A stretch of DNA of 64,000 bases from Thermoleophilum album (GTDB taxonomy: Bacteria; Actinomycetota; Thermoleophilia; Solirubrobacterales; Thermoleophilaceae): positions 992,001-1,056,000 of the forward strand of contig NZ_FNWJ01000001.1 of the NCBI RefSeq assembly GCF_900108055.1, given 5' to 3'. The notes beneath the pieces were generated by a model. It saw only the letters and a program-made list of their open reading frames with translations. It searched no databases and was not told the DNA's origin. Shown here one piece after another: positions 25,722 through 33,978 of the stretch. Position 1 is the stretch's first letter; every line of letters begins with the position of its first letter. The position numbers and the translations under genes were made by a program.

Positions 25722-26366
25722 ATGCCCGCGGCGCGCTGGGGTAACGTCGACGAGGCGATCGCCGAGGCTCTACCCGGCGTCGCGGTCCGCCACTTGACGG
25801 TGCCAGTCGTCGATCACCGCACGCCGGACAGTGTGCGCGCGCGTTTGCACTACCTGGGCGAGCGGCTAAACGGCGCTCGCGCGCTGGCGATGCGCAGCCA
25901 GGGCGTGCCGTTCGCTTACCGGCTCTTTTTCCGCAAGATCGGGATCGACCCTGACGTCGACCGCACGCCGGTTGAGCAGCTCGTGCTCGAACGCCTGCTC
26001 GCGGGTGGGATCCCCTCGCGCGGGCTGGTGGCCGACGCGCTCGCGATCGCGATGCTCGAGACGGGCGTCGCTCTGATCGCGTTGGACGCCCGCCCGATCG
26101 CCGCCGAGCTGGAGCTGCGGGAGGCCAAGGCAGGCGAGCGACTGACCACCCGCGAGCGCTCGATCGCGCTCGACCCGGGCACCCTGGTACTCGCGAGCGG
26201 CGGCCGTCCGCTCGCCGTCCTGTTCGGACAGATCGCCGCCGATGCCGAGGTCGACGAGCAGACGCAGATGGTCGAGTTGTGCGCGATCCGGGTGCCTGGC
26301 GTCCCCCTGTTAGCCGTCGAAGAGGCCCTCTGGATCGCTGCGGAAACGATCGCTGGCGAGAGCTAG
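25722..26366 (+). CDS. B3/B4 (PheT-like) domain protein
   Basis: A protein of about 214 residues related to the B3/B4 substrate-binding domain of the phenylalanyl-tRNA synthetase beta subunit, found alone in many bacteria. Diagnostic stretches are YRLFFRKIGIDPDVDRTPVE, LLAGGIPSRGLVADALAIA and the C-terminal VELCAIRVPGVP. Free-standing members are thought to act on mischarged tRNA or related substrates, which is unproven here. ATG 25722 has AGGTGAT 9 bases upstream. It follows the redoxin gene by 9 bases and is probably co-transcribed. Confidence 0.75.
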   Translation: MPAARWGNVDEAIAEALPGVAVRHLTVPVVDHRTPDSVRARLHYLGERLNGARALAMRSQGVPFAYRLFFRKIGIDPDVDRTPVEQLVLERLLAGGIPSRGLVADALAIAMLETGVALIALDARPIAAELELREAKAGERLTTRERSIALDPGTLVLASGGRPLAVLFGQIAADAEVDEQTQMVELCAIRVPGVPLLAVEEALWIAAETIAGES

Positions 26367-26454
26367 GGGAGTTCGGCAGCGCACCGCATGCGCCCTACCG
26401 CCGGCGAACTGGCGCCCGGCCGCCGCGACGCTGGTAAATTCGCCGTGGGGGAAG

Positions 26455-26985
26455 ATGGCTGCATTAGCCTCGCCATCCACCGAGCGGTCGCGCCGCATCC
26501 GGGTTGGCAGTACGGATGCCGCGGGTGGCCGCCAAGTACGCGCCGATCTCGAGCGTCAAATCGCGCGTCTCGAGAGGCGACACGCGGCGCTCGTGGCGGC
26601 CGCTTGGCCGCGTGCCGAGCTGCTCGCGGAGCTGGCGGTGCCGCAAGCCCGGGGCCGTGGGCCCCGCCTGGCAAGCGTCGCGGAACTCGAGCGCACGCGA
26701 GACGAGCTGATACGACGCGTGCTCGAGCTAGAGCGTGCGCTCGACGAAAGCCACGAGCGCGAGCGCCAGATGCGCGAGCTGCGGCGACGGATGTTCGAAG
26801 ACCCAGCGTCGTGCCCCGGAGCCTTGGTGACCAACCGCGACTGCGGTGAGCCTGGCTGCACCCGCTACCGAGTCGTGCCGCGTCTCGGTCTGTTGGGGCT
26901 CGCGCTCGGCTGGTGGCGGGTAAAGGTGTCGTCTGGCTGTCCGTTAGCCGAGGCGCCGGTCGGCGCCGAACTGTCCCCTCGATAG
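26455..26985 (+). CDS. Unknown coiled-coil protein with a cysteine cluster
   Basis: I do not recognise this 176-residue protein. Residues 25-115 are charged and helical (RADLERQIARLERRHAAL, ELERTRDELIRRVLELERAL), likely a coiled coil. The C-terminal 65 residues carry SCPGALVTNRDCGEPGCTRY and later SSGCPLAEA, four Cys that could bind a metal, with a short hydrophobic patch (LGLLGLALGWWRV) between them. ATG 26455 has GGGGGAA just upstream. It is followed within a few dozen bases by a small membrane protein. Composition matches the neighbours, so it is likely a real resident gene. Confidence 0.6.
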   Translation: MAALASPSTERSRRIRVGSTDAAGGRQVRADLERQIARLERRHAALVAAAWPRAELLAELAVPQARGRGPRLASVAELERTRDELIRRVLELERALDESHERERQMRELRRRMFEDPASCPGALVTNRDCGEPGCTRYRVVPRLGLLGLALGWWRVKVSSGCPLAEAPVGAELSPR

Positions 26986-27015
26986 TTGGGTAGACGGGCG
27001 CGCAGGCGTGCTCGC

Positions 27016-27432
27016 GTGGAGGGGTCGCGAGCGTCGGATTCGCGGCCCCGGGAGCAGCCGCGAGAGCGGCCGCGTCCGCCTTGGGCGCCGCTACCGCTCT
27101 CGGAGTTGTTGGTGTTGGCTGGCTTGGTGCTGGCGGTGTGGGCGTTCGTGGACTGGGAGAACGGCGGCGAGCGGCGGATGGCGGCGGGACTGGTGCTGGC
27201 CGCTCTCGGCGGCTTGGAGGTTGCGCTCAGGGAGCATCTCGCCGGCTTCCGCTCGCACACAACGCTGCTTGCCGGGCTGTGTGCACTGGTGGTAGCGACG
27301 GCGCTGCTCACAGCCGGTCTCACACTCCGCCTTTGGCAGCTCGGACTATTGGCGGCGGCCGTCTTCGCCGTCTGTTTTTGGCTCTTTCAAAGGTTGTTCG
27401 TACGGCGCTCGGGCGGGCTCCGCTTCCGTTAG
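27016..27432 (+). CDS. Small membrane protein, function unknown
   Basis: About 138 residues. An Arg/Pro-rich N-terminal tail is followed by roughly four hydrophobic segments: LSELLVLAGLVLAVWAFVDW, MAAGLVLAALGGLEVAL, LLAGLCALVVATALLTAGLT and LGLLAAAVFAVCFWLFQRLF, then a basic end. The start is uncertain: GTG 27016 is used, TTG 26986 is possible. It faces the mIHF gene tail to tail. No domain family is recognised. Confidence 0.55.
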   Translation: MEGSRASDSRPREQPRERPRPPWAPLPLSELLVLAGLVLAVWAFVDWENGGERRMAAGLVLAALGGLEVALREHLAGFRSHTTLLAGLCALVVATALLTAGLTLRLWQLGLLAAAVFAVCFWLFQRLFVRRSGGLRFR

Positions 27433-27478
27433 CGGACGGCCGCGGCGCCCGCCCGCGCCTTCGCTAGTGGACCCCGCC

Positions 27479-27931
27479 CTAGCAGGGGATAGCTCCGTAG
27501 CGACCGCCGACAGCGCTCGGCACCTCGCCCGGGAGGCGGAGGAACGGTTGCCGTGCCACGGGGGCCAGCGACGGCTCGGACTGACCGAGCCGCTCCCGCC
27601 ACTCGAGCATCGCGGCGACGACGAGGCGCTGTCTTTGCGTGAGGCTGCCGACCGGCCGACGCTCGGAGATACCGACCGTTTCTAGCAGCCGGCGGCAGCG
27701 CGTCTCTCCCCACCGACGCTGGCACATCAAGAGGTCCGCGATCGCCATCGTCTTGACGTGTTCGGGGCACTCCACGAGCACCTCCGCCACCGACAGCTCG
27801 CCCCGCGCGATCGCTCGCTTCATGCGGGCACGGGCGCTGCGAATGCGGTTGGCGTGTTGCAGCGCCCGTAGCGGCTGTTCGCGGTCGGCAGAGCGCTCAC
27901 GATCGGCCAACCCCGCGGAACCTCTCTCCAT
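27479..27931 (-). CDS. mihF: Actinobacterial integration host factor (mIHF) with extended tails
   Basis: The central part matches mIHF, a nucleoid-associated DNA-bending protein with an S13-like H2TH fold: LQHANRIRSARARMKRAI, VECPEHVKTMAIADLL and GISERRPVGSLTQRQR. The ATG at 27931 is chosen because GGGGAGGA stands 3-4 bases upstream on the minus strand; upstream ATGs lack such a site. That gives about 150 residues against about 105 in typical mIHF, because of an Arg-rich N-terminal tail of some 25 residues and a 35-residue C-terminal tail. It could be the main mIHF or a divergent second copy. Compacting DNA and shaping replication and recombination are known family roles. Confidence 0.8.
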   Translation of the reverse strand: MERGSAGLADRERSADREQPLRALQHANRIRSARARMKRAIARGELSVAEVLVECPEHVKTMAIADLLMCQRRWGETRCRRLLETVGISERRPVGSLTQRQRLVVAAMLEWRERLGQSEPSLAPVARQPFLRLPGEVPSAVGGRYGAIPC

Positions 27932-28209
27932 CCGTCCTCCCCGCATCGCTTTCTTTTCCCGCCGGTCCTGTAGGCACGCGAACAGGCGAGAACGCACTGA
28001 TCAACACCTAGTCGGCGGCCCGCCGACCGGTGGTACGGCTCGTGCGCGTCTCGTCCCCGCCGCGCGAGAGGGCTGCGCGGCGTTTCTCGCGGCCGGCGCC
28101 AAATAAAACCGCTCGAGCGGCCAGCGTCAATGGGGTTCCGCGCGACTCACCCGCAAACAGCGAGCTTTTCGAGCAGGCGCCGACGCGGGGCAAGTCCCGA
28201 CGCTGCGGT

Positions 28210-28215
28210 TAGGCT
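28210..28215 (+). promoter_or_regulatory. Putative -10 box of pyk
   Basis: TAGGCT stands 10 bases before the GTG of pyruvate kinase with no ribosome-binding site between. The 294-base gap between the mIHF start and this gene otherwise shows only GC-rich sequence with a short CGCTCGAGCG palindrome; I see no RNA gene in it. Confidence 0.3.
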
Positions 28216-28225
28216 CGGCGGCGCT

Positions 28226-29635
28226 GTGCGAGCAACCAAGATCGTCGCCACCATCGGGCCGGCTAGCAGCGGCCTGGAGACGCTCGAGCGGATGGTTCGA
28301 GCGGGCATGGACGTTGCGCGCATCAACTTCGCGCACGGTCAGCCGGAGGATCACGCGCGCATGGCAGCCGCGGTGCGCGAGGCGGCCGCGCGCGCCGGGC
28401 GCGAGGTCGCTCTGCTCGGCGATCTTCCGGGTCCGAAGCTGCGGGTCGGTCCGGTCGCCGGTGGCGTGGCCGAGCTCGCACGCGGCACCACCGTGATCCT
28501 CACACCACGCCCCGTGCTCGGCACCAGCGAGCGCCTGTCGGTTGACTGGCCAGGGCTCGCAGAGGTGCTCGAGCCCGGCGATGTCTGCTACCTGGCGGAT
28601 GGCACGGTGCGCCTGCGCGTCAGCGGGGTTCGCAATGGGGAGGTGGTGGCCAACGTCGAGGTCGGCGGACCGGTCGCCTCCCGACAGGGACTCAACCTGC
28701 CGAACGTGACCACCGCGCTGCCGGCGCTCTCGGAAGAGGACGTGCAGCTGCTTGCGCACGCCGTCGAGCTGGGCTTCGATGCACTGGCGGTGTCGTTCGT
28801 GCGACGGCGCGAGGACGTCGAGCAGGTGCGTCGCGAGCTCGGTGAACGCGGCTCCGACATTCCGCTCATCGCCAAGATCGAAAAACCGCAGGCGGCGCGC
28901 AACGCCGAGGAGATCATCGAGGCCGCCGACGGCATCATGATCGCCCGCGGCGACCTCGGGATCGAGCTGCCGATCGAGGAAGTCCCGCTCGTTCAGAAGC
29001 GATTGCTGGCGCTCGCTGGCAAGAAGGCGAAGCCGTCGATCACCGCGACCCAGATGTTGGAGTCGATGGTGCACTCGACGCGACCGACCCGGGCCGAAGT
29101 GGCGGACGTCGCGAACGCGATCTTCGACGGTACCGACGCGGTGATGCTGTCGGAGGAGACGGCGATCGGCAAGCACCCAGTCGAGGCGGTGGCGATGATG
29201 GCGGCGATCGCGGAGGCGACGGAGCCGGAGTTGCCGTACGGGCGCTGGCTTACCGAGCGCGGGCCGCGGGCCGCCGACCAGTACCACGCGATCGCCTTCG
29301 GTGCCGTCGGAGCCGCCTACCAGCTGGGGCTGCGGGCAATCGTCTCGCCCACCCAGACGGGCGCTACGGCGCGCCTGATCTCCGCTTACCGACCGCGCGT
29401 GCCGGTGTTGGCGCTCGCCCCGCGCATCGAGGTGGTCCGGCGCTGCAACTTTTTGTGGGGCGTACATCCGCGCTTGCACGACGAACCGCGGGAGACCATC
29501 GACCTCATCGAGTCGTCGGCGCGAGCCGCGCTCGAAGCCGGCTTCGCGCGACCCGGCGAGCAGATCGGTATCACCGCCGGCTTACCGCCGGGGAAGGCCG
29601 GCGGCACCAATCTCTTCAAGATCCATCGCCTGTAG
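28226..29635 (+). CDS. pyk: Pyruvate kinase
   Basis: A 469-residue enzyme for the last ATP-forming step of glycolysis, phosphoenolpyruvate to pyruvate. It begins MRATKIVATIGPASS as the family does, so the GTG at 28226 is the start rather than upstream frames. Visible motifs are ARINFAHGQPEDH, LGDLPGPKLRVG, the catalytic Lys in LIAKIEKPQA, the metal-binding GIMIARGDLGIELP, and the signature KPSITATQMLESM followed by RAEVADVANAIFDGTDAVML. The C-terminal domain (about 350-469) contains ISAYRPRVPVLALAP. Its last 20 bases overlap the end of the convergent aminotransferase-fold gene. Confidence 0.96.
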   Translation: MRATKIVATIGPASSGLETLERMVRAGMDVARINFAHGQPEDHARMAAAVREAAARAGREVALLGDLPGPKLRVGPVAGGVAELARGTTVILTPRPVLGTSERLSVDWPGLAEVLEPGDVCYLADGTVRLRVSGVRNGEVVANVEVGGPVASRQGLNLPNVTTALPALSEEDVQLLAHAVELGFDALAVSFVRRREDVEQVRRELGERGSDIPLIAKIEKPQAARNAEEIIEAADGIMIARGDLGIELPIEEVPLVQKRLLALAGKKAKPSITATQMLESMVHSTRPTRAEVADVANAIFDGTDAVMLSEETAIGKHPVEAVAMMAAIAEATEPELPYGRWLTERGPRAADQYHAIAFGAVGAAYQLGLRAIVSPTQTGATARLISAYRPRVPVLALAPRIEVVRRCNFLWGVHPRLHDEPRETIDLIESSARAALEAGFARPGEQIGITAGLPPGKAGGTNLFKIHRL

Positions 29636-30893
29636 CGCTGGCGGCGGTCACTGGCGGGCTTTCGGGTACGGCGTCACGCACGCGCTCGAAAGCCGCGAGC
29701 GCGCGGTCCAGGTGCTCGCGCGTGTGCGTGGCCATGACGCTCGTCCGCAGCAGCGCGTGCCCGCGCGGAACGGCTGGATAGAGCGCGACGTTGACGTACA
29801 CACCAGCGTCATAGAGCGCCTTCCAAAGGAGCGCGGCACGCCAATCGTCGCCGACCACGACCGGCACGATCGGCGTCACCAGTTCGCTGCCGTCGGGCAA
29901 GCGGCTGGGCTCGTTGACCTGGTAACCAAGCTCGGCAAGCCCGCGGTGGAGGTAGCGGGCGTTCGCCAGCACCCGGTCCATCAGCTCACGGCCCTCAGGC
30001 GAGCGAATGATCCGCAGGGCACCGAGCGCCGCCCCGATCGCGGCCGGCACGGCCGCCGCCGTGAACATGAAGGCGCGCGACTGAATGCGCAGGAACTCGA
30101 TGACGTCAGCCGGCCCGGCGACGAAGCCGCCGCAGGAGGCCAGCGACTTGGAGAAAGTGCCCATGCGCAGGTCGACCGCCGATTCGACCGCGAACGCCTC
30201 GCAGGCACCGGCACCGCGAGCCCCGAGCACGCCGACTCCGTGCGCCTCATCGACCATCAGGCGTGCTCCGTGCGCCCGTGCAAGCTCACTGATGCGGTCG
30301 AGCGGAGCAAGGTCGCCCTCCATCGAGAAGACACCGTCGACGACCACCAACACGCCGCCGCCGTCGCCCGCCGCTCGCTCCAGCACGCCCGCCAACTTGT
30401 CGACCCGGTTGTGGCGGAAAGGCCGCAGCTTGGCCCGCGACATCGCGCAGGCGTCGAGGATCGACGCGTGATCACCGGAGTCGCAGACGATCGTGTCGCC
30501 TGGCTGGCAGAGCGTCGCGATGGTGCCGACGTTCGCCAGGTACCCAGCGGTGAAGACGAGGGCGTCTTCGCAGCCCATCCACTCCGCGAGCTGCTGCTCG
30601 AGCTCGATGTGCAGCGGCAGCGTGCCGTTGAGGAAACGCGAGCCGGTGAGACCTGTGCCGTACCGCTCGAGCGCCTCCCGCGCCGCGCGCTTTACGCGCT
30701 CGTCGCCGGTCAACCCGAGGTAGTTGTTGGAACCGAGCATGACCCGTTCGCGGCCTTCCATCCGCACGACGGGGCCGGCTTCCCCCTCGAGCTGACGGAA
30801 GAACGGCACGAGGTCGTGTTCGCGCGCGGCGCGCAACTGAGCCAGGCGTTCGTGCCTGCGAGCCTTCTCGAATAGGTCGATCGCGGCTTGCAT
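29616..30893 (-). CDS. Alpha-oxoamine synthase, serine palmitoyltransferase-like
   Basis: A 425-residue PLP enzyme of the SPT/KBL/BioF family, condensing an amino acid with an acyl thioester. Family marks: SNNYLGL, GSRFLNGTLPLHIELEQQLA, DSGDHASILDACAMS, MVDEAHGVGVLG (Asp215, His218) and the PLP Lys249 in GTFSKSLASCGGF. The C-terminal YVNVALYPAVPRGHALLRTS resembles the segment of bacterial serine palmitoyltransferase that carries its substrate-positioning Arg. This favours sphingoid-base synthesis over biotin or threonine metabolism, without excluding KBL. It is divergent from a bacterial ceramide-synthase-like gene, 13 bases away. ATG 30893 has no ribosome site. Confidence 0.8.
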   Translation of the reverse strand: MQAAIDLFEKARRHERLAQLRAAREHDLVPFFRQLEGEAGPVVRMEGRERVMLGSNNYLGLTGDERVKRAAREALERYGTGLTGSRFLNGTLPLHIELEQQLAEWMGCEDALVFTAGYLANVGTIATLCQPGDTIVCDSGDHASILDACAMSRAKLRPFRHNRVDKLAGVLERAAGDGGGVLVVVDGVFSMEGDLAPLDRISELARAHGARLMVDEAHGVGVLGARGAGACEAFAVESAVDLRMGTFSKSLASCGGFVAGPADVIEFLRIQSRAFMFTAAAVPAAIGAALGALRIIRSPEGRELMDRVLANARYLHRGLAELGYQVNEPSRLPDGSELVTPIVPVVVGDDWRAALLWKALYDAGVYVNVALYPAVPRGHALLRTSVMATHTREHLDRALAAFERVRDAVPESPPVTAASATGDGS

Positions 30894-30906
30894 AAAGTGC
30901 GGCGCG

Positions 30907-32064
30907 GTGTCCGTCGAAGTCCGCCCCGTACGAGGCGTCCGCGAGCTGCGCTCGTTCGTCGAGCTGCCGTACCGGCTGCATGCTAACGAGCCGCAGTGGG
31001 TGCCCCCGCTGCGGCTCGAGCGGTACCTGCACCTGGGCCGGCGCACCAACGCGTTCTTCCGCCGCGGCGAAGCCGAGTACTTGCTCGCTTACCGCAACGG
31101 ACGGGTGGTGGGCCGCATCAGCGCGCACATCGACTACCGCTTCTGCGAGTTCCACCGCAACCGCTGGGGGATGTTCGGCTTCCTCGAGCTGGAGGACGAT
31201 GTCGAAGTTGCGCGGGCGCTGCTCGACGCCGCCGCTGGCTGGCTGCGGGCGCGTGGCCGCGAAGCGATGGTCGGGCCGATGGACTTCACCCTCAACGACG
31301 AAGGCGGAATCCTCGTCGAAGGGTTCGATCGCGAGCCGCTCGTGCGGCAACCGTGGCACCCTCCGTACTACGCGCGCTTGCTTGAAGAGCTCGGCTTCGA
31401 GAAGGCCATGGACCTGCTCAGCTGGGAGTTGCGGATCGAGGAGCGGCAGAAGGTCCGTCCGATCATCTGGCGCGTCGCCGAGCAACTGGAGCCCCGCTAC
31501 GGCGTCCGTATCCGGCCGATGTCACGCCGCACGTTGTGGCGAGACCTTCGCGCTTTCGGCGACATCTACAACCAGGCTTGGCGTCGCAATTGGGGATTCG
31601 TGCCCTACGACGAGCACGACCTGCGCCAGCTGTGGTTCGAGCTGCAACTGACCTTCGACCGTGACTGGTTCATGCTGGCCGAAAGTCGCGAGGGCGAACC
31701 GGTGGGGGTGGCGATCACGGTTCCCGACGTCAACCGCGTGCTGCGGCGCATGAACGGTCGTCTCTTGCCCTTCGGCTTCGTGCACTACTTGCGACGGCGA
31801 CGCCTCTGTGACCGCGTGCGCGTAGGTTTCCTTGGTGTCAAGCCGGCGTGGCAGCACACTGGTGTTGCGGCGGGGCTCTATGCGGCGCTTTACCGCTCGT
31901 CCGAACGCACCGGCATCGGCCGCGGTGAGGCCAGCTGGATCCTCGAGACGAACAGCTCGATGAACCGCGCCCTCGACGCGCTGGGCGGTCGAGTGGTCAA
32001 GCGTTGGCGGGTGTACCGGCGCGTGCTGGCCGGTGGTGGGGGCCTCGACGGCTCCCCCAGCTAG
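30907..32064 (+). CDS. GNAT-fold N-acyltransferase-like protein (bacterial ceramide synthase-like)
   Basis: A 385-residue protein of a widespread family often annotated as GNAT or 'dATP pyrophosphohydrolase'. It shows FVELPYRLHANEPQWVPPLR, NAFFRRGEAEYLLAYRNGR, VGRISAHIDYRF, GMFGFLELEDDVEVARALL, VGPMDFTLNDEGGILVEGF and PYYARLLEELGFEKAMDLLS. To my knowledge a Caulobacter member (bCerS) N-acylates sphingoid bases. The gene is head to head with a serine palmitoyltransferase-like gene, 13 bases apart, supporting a shared lipid pathway. GTG 30907 is the natural start; TAAAGT at 30893-30898 could be its -10 box. The substrate is inferred, not shown. Confidence 0.75.
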   Translation: MSVEVRPVRGVRELRSFVELPYRLHANEPQWVPPLRLERYLHLGRRTNAFFRRGEAEYLLAYRNGRVVGRISAHIDYRFCEFHRNRWGMFGFLELEDDVEVARALLDAAAGWLRARGREAMVGPMDFTLNDEGGILVEGFDREPLVRQPWHPPYYARLLEELGFEKAMDLLSWELRIEERQKVRPIIWRVAEQLEPRYGVRIRPMSRRTLWRDLRAFGDIYNQAWRRNWGFVPYDEHDLRQLWFELQLTFDRDWFMLAESREGEPVGVAITVPDVNRVLRRMNGRLLPFGFVHYLRRRRLCDRVRVGFLGVKPAWQHTGVAAGLYAALYRSSERTGIGRGEASWILETNSSMNRALDALGGRVVKRWRVYRRVLAGGGGLDGSPS

Positions 32065-32095
32065 CGCGTCCATGCTCGCCACTAGACTGCCGCAC

Positions 32096-32428
32096 GTGAG
32101 CGATCACGGCGAGCGCGCTTCGCAGTCGGCGGACGGCAGCTTGCCCGTCGAGGCGCCGGTGGTCGTGGGGGAGGCGTTACCCGCTGTTGCCGACGTCCGT
32201 CCGATCGATGTCGAGCGCGCGGGCTTGCCGGCACCGGTCGCGGTAGCCGCCGCCGCGGGAGGCTTTTTGCTCGGGGTTGCGGCGTTCGTTCTGGTCCGCT
32301 CGCTGCGCGTCCCGTGGCGCGTGTTCGGCTTGGTCACCCGGCGCCGCGCGCGGCGCCGGCAGCGGCGCGTGGAGATCGCGGCGAGCCGCTCGTTCCTCGT
32401 TGATATCCACTTTCTGCGCGAGCGCTGA
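32096..32428 (+). CDS. Small single-pass membrane protein, function unknown
   Basis: About 110 residues: an acidic N-terminus, one membrane helix (APVAVAAAAGGFLLGVAAFV) and a strongly basic cytoplasmic stretch (RRRARRRQRRVEIAASRS). The tail ends SRSFLVDIHFLRER. GTG 32096 follows a TAGACT box (32083-32088) by 7 bases; ATG 32072 is an alternative. It sits 31 bases after the acyltransferase and 3 bases before the glycosylase gene. No family recognised. Confidence 0.55.
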   Translation: MSDHGERASQSADGSLPVEAPVVVGEALPAVADVRPIDVERAGLPAPVAVAAAAGGFLLGVAAFVLVRSLRVPWRVFGLVTRRRARRRQRRVEIAASRSFLVDIHFLRER

Positions 32429-32431
32429 ACG

Positions 32432-33430
32432 GTGGTGGCTGGCGGCAGTCGACGGCCGCGCCCGCGCGTAGAGCTTGTGCTCGAGGATGCTGGGCGCGCC
32501 ATGACCGAGGCGCTTGTCGTTCCACCGCGCGGTTGGCGCCTGCCGCCGCTGTTCGGATGCGGAACCTGGGCCCGTCGGCCGGGCGGTGCTGTGCGCGCGT
32601 TGCGGGTCGCGGGCGCCACGATCGACGTGGAGGTTCTGATGACCCGCCGGGGCGTACGGCTGCGGGCGCGAAACGGCGATCATGAGCAGCGCCTTACGGC
32701 ACTCGAGGATGCGCGCTTCGCGCTCGCCCTCGACGTCGATCTGCCCGCGGTGGCCAAGGAGCTTGCACGCCATCCCCTGCTACGGCCGATCGTACGCAGC
32801 GCGCCCTGGCTGCTGCTCCCAAGGCGTGCCGCCCGACCGTTCGAGGCGCTTGCCTTTGCGATTTGCGAGCAGCTCATCGAGGCTGGTCGCGCGGCCGCAA
32901 TCCAAAGGCGGCTGGTTGCGCGCTTCGGGGCGCGGACAGCGGGCGGGCGCGGCGGCGACGGTCCCGCGCCGCAGGCGCTCGCCGCGGCCGCGCCGGCCGA
33001 ACTCGAGGCTTGCGGGTTGTCGGCTGGTCGGGCCCTTGCTCTGCGCCGCGCGGCGGCTGCGGTGCTCTGTTTGGAGGGCGGCGCGACCGCCGGCGGCCGC
33101 GCGTTGCGCGCGCGCTGGGCGAGCGACGAGCGGATTGCGCGGCGGCTGCTCGCGATCCCGGGGATCGGCCGTTGGACGGTCGAGAAGGTCGCGCTCGAGG
33201 GACTCGGCGACGCCGACTCGCTACCGGCCGCGGACCTCGCCTACCTCAAGCTGGTTGGCGTGCTGGGCGGCCTTGGTCGCCGAGCGAGCGAAGGCGAGGT
33301 GCGCGAGTTCTTCGCGCCGTTCGCCCCCTGGCGCGGGCTTGCCGGCACGGCGCTGGCACGTGCCGCCTGGGCCGGGTTGCTGCGGCCGAGCGTGCCGGTA
33401 GTGGCGCTGAACGGCTCGCACTCCTGGTAA
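32432..33430 (+). CDS. AlkA-type DNA glycosylase (HhH-GPD)
   Basis: Up to 332 residues. The C-terminal 200 residues match the HhH-GPD superfamily of base-excision glycosylases: [20 protein letters not shown], the helix-hairpin-helix [21 protein letters not shown], and the catalytic Asp in [10 protein letters not shown]. The N-terminal part is a beta-rich AlkA-like domain starting near [11 protein letters not shown]. Its role would be removal of alkylated purines such as 3-methyladenine. The start is either GTG 32432 or ATG 32501; the first 23 residues look non-conserved. It is followed 35 bases later by msrB, making a small damage-repair pair. Confidence 0.82.
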   Translation: MVAGGSRRPRPRVELVLEDAGRAMTEALVVPPRGWRLPPLFGCGTWARRPGGAVRALRVAGATIDVEVLMTRRGVRLRARNGDHEQRLTALEDARFALALDVDLPAVAKELARHPLLRPIVRSAPWLLLPRRAARPFEALAFAICEQLIEAGRAAAIQRRLVARFGARTAGGRGGDGPAPQALAAAAPAELEACGLSAGRALALRRAAAAVLCLEGGATAGGRALRARWASDERIARRLLAIPGIGRWTVEKVALEGLGDADSLPAADLAYLKLVGVLGGLGRRASEGEVREFFAPFAPWRGLAGTALARAAWAGLLRPSVPVVALNGSHSW

Positions 33431-33465
33431 CCTTCGCTAGCAAGCGCGGAGGGAGGTTCACCAAA

Positions 33466-33933
33466 GTGAGCGAGGGCCGAGCGAAAGACCGTAGTGATGA
33501 CCCGAGCGCCGGACCGGACGCCCGCACCGTGTCTGGAAGCGGTGGTCGGGTGGAGAAAAGCGAGGAGGAGTGGCGTCGGGAGCTGCCTCCCGAGCGTTAC
33601 CACATCCTTCGCGAGGCTGGTACCGAGCCGCCCTTTACCGGTGCTCTGCTGCACAACAAGGAGCGCGGGCTCTACTTGTGCGCGGCCTGCCGAGCGCCCC
33701 TTTTCAGTTCCGAGACTAAGTTCGACTCCGGAACCGGTTGGCCGAGTTTCTTCAAGCCGATCGAGCCGGGCGCGGTCGAGTATCGCGAGGACCGAAGCTA
33801 CGGGATGATCCGCACCGAGGTTCGCTGCGCGCGCTGCTCATCACACCTCGGGCATGTCTTCCCCGACGGACCGCCGCCAACCGGCCAGCGCTACTGCATC
33901 AACTCGTTGGCGCTCGAGTTCGAACGCTCCTGA
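33466..33933 (+). CDS. msrB: Peptide-methionine (R)-S-oxide reductase MsrB
   Basis: A 155-residue enzyme reducing R-methionine sulfoxide in proteins. The MsrB domain spans residues 32-155: zinc cysteines C72/C75 ([10 protein letters not shown]) and C121/C124 ([13 protein letters not shown]), the stretch [14 protein letters not shown], and the catalytic Cys144 in [14 protein letters not shown] 33466 has GGAGGGAGG about 9 bases upstream and adds an acidic, disordered N-terminal tail of 30 residues. No signal peptide is seen, so it is likely cytoplasmic. Probably co-transcribed with the glycosylase gene. Confidence 0.95.
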   Translation: MSEGRAKDRSDDPSAGPDARTVSGSGGRVEKSEEEWRRELPPERYHILREAGTEPPFTGALLHNKERGLYLCAACRAPLFSSETKFDSGTGWPSFFKPIEPGAVEYREDRSYGMIRTEVRCARCSSHLGHVFPDGPPPTGQRYCINSLALEFERS

Positions 33934-33978
33934 TCCGCGCATGCGCGGGGGCGCTGCTGCCGGACCCCGAGCGCTTGC

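Noticed and set aside
32863..33465. N-terminal extension of the MsrB frame over the glycosylase gene
   Set aside because: It is out-of-frame shadow of the glycosylase; GTG 33466 has a strong ribosome site and MsrB proteins are about 130-155 residues.
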